NCBI GenBank assembly: GCA_035604335.1
Contig: DATNIT010000290.1
Span: 1-6,891 of the forward strand
Direction of reading: 5' to 3'
Length of the DNA: 6,891 nucleotides
Origin: DASZHJ01 sp035604335
Lineage (GTDB): Bacteria; Pseudomonadota; Alphaproteobacteria; ATCC43930; CGMCC-115725
Position 1 is the first letter of the stretch. Each line of letters opens with the position of its first letter. The notes under the pieces are model-generated. The model saw only the letters and a list, made by a program, of their open reading frames with translations, made no database searches and had not been told where the DNA came from. Below are positions 4,496 through 6,891 of the stretch, in pieces. The position numbers and the translations under genes were made by a program.

Positions 4496-6891
4496 ATGCT
4501 CGATACCGCCCTTGTGCTGCTCGTCATCGCGGGCTTGCTGGTCGTCGTCGGCGTGAGCCAGCCGCTCGCGATCCGCCTGAGATTGCCGCCGTCGGTTTTG
4601 CTCGCGGCGGTGGGCGTGGCAATCGGCGCGTTCCCGCTCGTCTCGGGTCAAACGGGCCTATTTGGCTGGCTCTCCGCCGGGCGAGCTGGGGGCTTCGCCT
4701 CGGCTGCGGGGTTGTTTGCCGATCTGCCCGTGAGCTCGGAGACCTTCATTTACGTGTTTCTGCCGCTGCTCGTCTTCGAGGCCGGCATCGCCACGGACGT
4801 CAGACGAACCATCGACGACGCTGCCGCGATCCTGCTCCTCGCGGTCATCGCGACGCTGATTACGACGGCCGTGATCGGTGTTGCGCTGTGGCCGTTCGCT
4901 CAGGTTCCGCTCGTGGTTTGCCTGCTGCTCGGCGCCGTCGTCGCCACCACGGATCCGGCGGCGGTCATCGCGATCTTCCGCGACGTCGGCGCGCCGGCGC
5001 GCCTGACGCGGTTGGTGGAAGGCGAGGCCCTCCTCAACGACGCAGCGGCGATCTCCTTGTTCGTCGTGCTGCTCGGGATGATCGTGACCGGGCGCGAGCC
5101 GGACGCCATAGCCGGGCTCGGTGAATTTACCGCGTCCTTCGTCGGCGGCGGAGTGGTCGGGTTCTTCGCCGGCCGGCTCCTGCTCTGGACCATCCCGCAT
5201 GCCGGCGACGATCGGCTGGCGGAAGCCACGCTGACCCTTGCTTTCGCCTACCTGGTATTCATCGCCGCGGAGCGCCTGTTTCACGTATCCGGCGTCGTTG
5301 CGGTGCTGGTGTCGGGCCTGACGTTGAGCGCCGTCGGACCGTCCCGGATCGCGCCCGAGAATTGGTCGTTCCTGGCGGGTTTGTGGGAACAAATCGCGTT
5401 CTGGGCGCGCTCGTTGATCTTCGTGTTGGCCTCGATACTCGTGCCGCGACTGCTGGTCGATATCGGATTTCGAGACGTTCTCTTGTTGGCGGTGCTGATC
5501 GCGGCGGCGGCCGGGGCGCGCATTTTCGCGCTGTTCGTGCTCGTGCCGCCGCTCGAGCGGCTCGGAGTGACGCAGCGCATCGATGCGTCCTACAAGCTCG
5601 CCATCGTCTGGGGCGGCCTGCGTGGCGCGTTGACCCTGGTGTTGGCGCTGGCGGTCACGGAGAACGCCGCGCTGCCGGGGGACGTTCAGCGCTTCGTCGC
5701 CGTGCTCGCCACCGGCTTCGTGCTGTTCACTCTGTTCGTCAACGGCACGACCTTACGTCTCGTGATCCGGCTCCTGGGGCTGGACCGTCTTTCGTCGAGA
5801 GACGAGGCGCTCCGCGACCGCATCCTGGCGCTATCCTACGCGGAGGCCAGCGACGCGGCGCGCGAGATTGCCGAGACGCACGGGCTCTCCCCGCCGACCG
5901 TCGAGCGCGTGATCGCGCCCTACCAAGCCAAGATCGCGGCGGCGAATGCCGGCGGGACCGCGGCGCGGGACCTGACCGAGCGAGACCGTCTGGCGATCGC
6001 CCTGGTCGCGCTGGGCAACAAGGAGCGCGTGCTCGTCCTCGAGATGCTGAACGACCGAGTGGCGTCGCCGGCCGCCGTGCAGGTGCTGCTCGACAACGCG
6101 GATGCCATCACCGAAGCGGCGCGGAGCGAGGGCCGTCTCGGTTATCACAGAGCCGGCGAGGCCGCGCTCGCGTTTCCGATCGGCTTCCACATCGCTTATT
6201 TCCTCTATCGCCGGCTCGGGATCGTTCGGCCTCTGGCGGAGCGCCTGGCCGATCGCGTCGAAATCCTGCTGATCATGCGCTTTGTGATAGAGCGCCTGCG
6301 CCCCTTTAACGACCAGCAGATTCGGCAGATATCCGGCGAGCGCATCGCGGGCATAACCGGCGAGATTCTTGGCCAGCGCCGGGATGCCGTCACCGGAGCG
6401 CTCGACGCTTTGCGTCGCCAATATCCCGGCTACGCGGCGGAGCTCGAGGCGCGGTTCTTGCGCCAATCGACGTTGCGCCGGGAAATGACGCGATACCAGA
6501 GCTTGTTCGACGAAGGGCTGATTGCGCGCGAGGTGCACGAGGAATTGAAACGCGGCGTGCTCGGCGCTCGTGCCGCCGAGCAGCGGCCGCGCTTCGACCT
6601 CGGGCTCGATACCCGACAGCTGGTCGGACGGCTCGACATATTGGCCGGCCTCGACGAGCGCCAGCTCGACCGCGTCTGCCATCTGCTGCGCCCGCGGCTC
6701 GCCATGCCGAACGACCGCATCGTTCGCAAGGGAGAGCGCGGCGATGCCATCTACTTCATCGCATCGGGAGCGGTGGAGGTGATCCTGCCGGAACGGCGCG
6801 TACGGTTGGGAAGCGGTGATTTCTTCGGCGAAATGGCCCTGCTGTCGGGTCGGCCGCGGCAGGCGGACATCGTCGCTCTCACCTATTGCCA
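4496..6891 (+). CDS. CPA1-family Na+/H+ antiporter with SOS1-like tail and cyclic-nucleotide-binding domain, 3'-truncated
   Basis: Predicted inner-membrane cation/proton exchanger; 798 codons are visible and the gene continues past the window. ATG 4496 is the first start after an in-frame TGA at 4433; no clear ribosome binding site precedes it. Residues 1 to about 430 form the multi-span transport domain. Landmarks are LPLLVFEAG (89-97), ATTDPAAV (around D153), the EGEALLND motif (E175-D182; N181-D182 form the usual ND ion-site pair) and WGGLRGALTL (from W372). Residues 430-715 form a long, mainly helical cytosolic region with a short hydrophobic patch at 562-577. Its LRRQYPGYAAEL...YQSLFDEGLIAREVHEEL part matches the region before the regulatory domain in plant SOS1 proteins. 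From about 716 a cNMP-binding fold begins (LAGLDERQLDRV, KGERGDAIYFIASGAVEV). Its phosphate-binding cassette FGEMALLSGRPRQA (777-790) keeps the Gly-Glu and Arg needed for cyclic nucleotide. Ion preference (Na+, K+, Li+) cannot be read from the sequence. Confidence 0.93.
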   Translation, partial: MLDTALVLLVIAGLLVVVGVSQPLAIRLRLPPSVLLAAVGVAIGAFPLVSGQTGLFGWLSAGRAGGFASAAGLFADLPVSSETFIYVFLPLLVFEAGIATDVRRTIDDAAAILLLAVIATLITTAVIGVALWPFAQVPLVVCLLLGAVVATTDPAAVIAIFRDVGAPARLTRLVEGEALLNDAAAISLFVVLLGMIVTGREPDAIAGLGEFTASFVGGGVVGFFAGRLLLWTIPHAGDDRLAEATLTLAFAYLVFIAAERLFHVSGVVAVLVSGLTLSAVGPSRIAPENWSFLAGLWEQIAFWARSLIFVLASILVPRLLVDIGFRDVLLLAVLIAAAAGARIFALFVLVPPLERLGVTQRIDASYKLAIVWGGLRGALTLVLALAVTENAALPGDVQRFVAVLATGFVLFTLFVNGTTLRLVIRLLGLDRLSSRDEALRDRILALSYAEASDAAREIAETHGLSPPTVERVIAPYQAKIAAANAGGTAARDLTERDRLAIALVALGNKERVLVLEMLNDRVASPAAVQVLLDNADAITEAARSEGRLGYHRAGEAALAFPIGFHIAYFLYRRLGIVRPLAERLADRVEILLIMRFVIERLRPFNDQQIRQISGERIAGITGEILGQRRDAVTGALDALRRQYPGYAAELEARFLRQSTLRREMTRYQSLFDEGLIAREVHEELKRGVLGARAAEQRPRFDLGLDTRQLVGRLDILAGLDERQLDRVCHLLRPRLAMPNDRIVRKGERGDAIYFIASGAVEVILPERRVRLGSGDFFGEMALLSGRPRQADIVALTYC

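Noticed and set aside
5362..6309. 315-residue open frame on the + strand, plus another at 4432-5124
   Set aside because: Both are out of frame with the antiporter; their translations are Arg/Gly/Ala-rich without motifs, while the antiporter frame is open and motif-rich throughout.
5831..6682. 283-residue open frame on the - strand
   Set aside because: It is antisense to the antiporter tail, whose + strand frame carries continuous homology through this region.
1..6891. CRISPR array, tRNA/rRNA, insertion sequence or attachment site
   Set aside because: I saw no regularly spaced repeats, no cloverleaf or rRNA-like segments, no transposase frame and no paired terminal repeats.

Overview
The window looks like chromosomal DNA from a GC-rich alphaproteobacterium. 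Hyphomicrobiales or a near relative is my best guess, based on GC-rich codon use, the GroEL sequence and an intergenic repeat style that resembles that group. This assignment is inference. All supported genes lie on the + strand. The long open frames on the - strand, and in other + frames inside the two big genes, are GC-driven shadows.

Layout. (1) Positions 1-1208 hold the C-terminal three quarters of a GroEL/Cpn60 chaperonin, cut by the window edge. (2) A 188-base spacer follows, containing a strong imperfect inverted repeat (16 paired bases). (3) Around 1397-1747 is a small conserved-hypothetical protein whose start is uncertain. (4) Positions 1748-2140 carry the C-terminal part of a lipid A (LpxL/HtrB-type) acyltransferase in an open frame with no usable start. 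It has lost the region with the catalytic HX4D motif and looks like a gene remnant. (5) After a 194-base spacer, 2335-4275 encodes a 646-residue FadH/trimethylamine-dehydrogenase-type flavin oxidoreductase with an iron-sulfur cluster motif. It is followed at once by a UUCG-loop terminator-like hairpin. (6) After an AT-rich leader, a gene starts at 4496 and stays open to the end of the window. It encodes a CPA1-type Na+/H+ antiporter with a long cytosolic tail and a C-terminal cyclic-nucleotide-binding domain, an architecture like plant SOS1. Because it has no stop inside the window it is easy to overlook.

The genes do not form one pathway. GroEL and the small hypothetical may be a chaperone/stress pair. 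The oxidoreductase is probably a separate catabolic unit bounded by its own terminator. The antiporter probably handles ion and pH homeostasis under ligand control. I did not find a clearly undescribed system. The most interesting items are the SOS1-like antiporter, the decayed acyltransferase next to the small hypothetical gene, and the degenerate second nucleotide-binding motif in the oxidoreductase.
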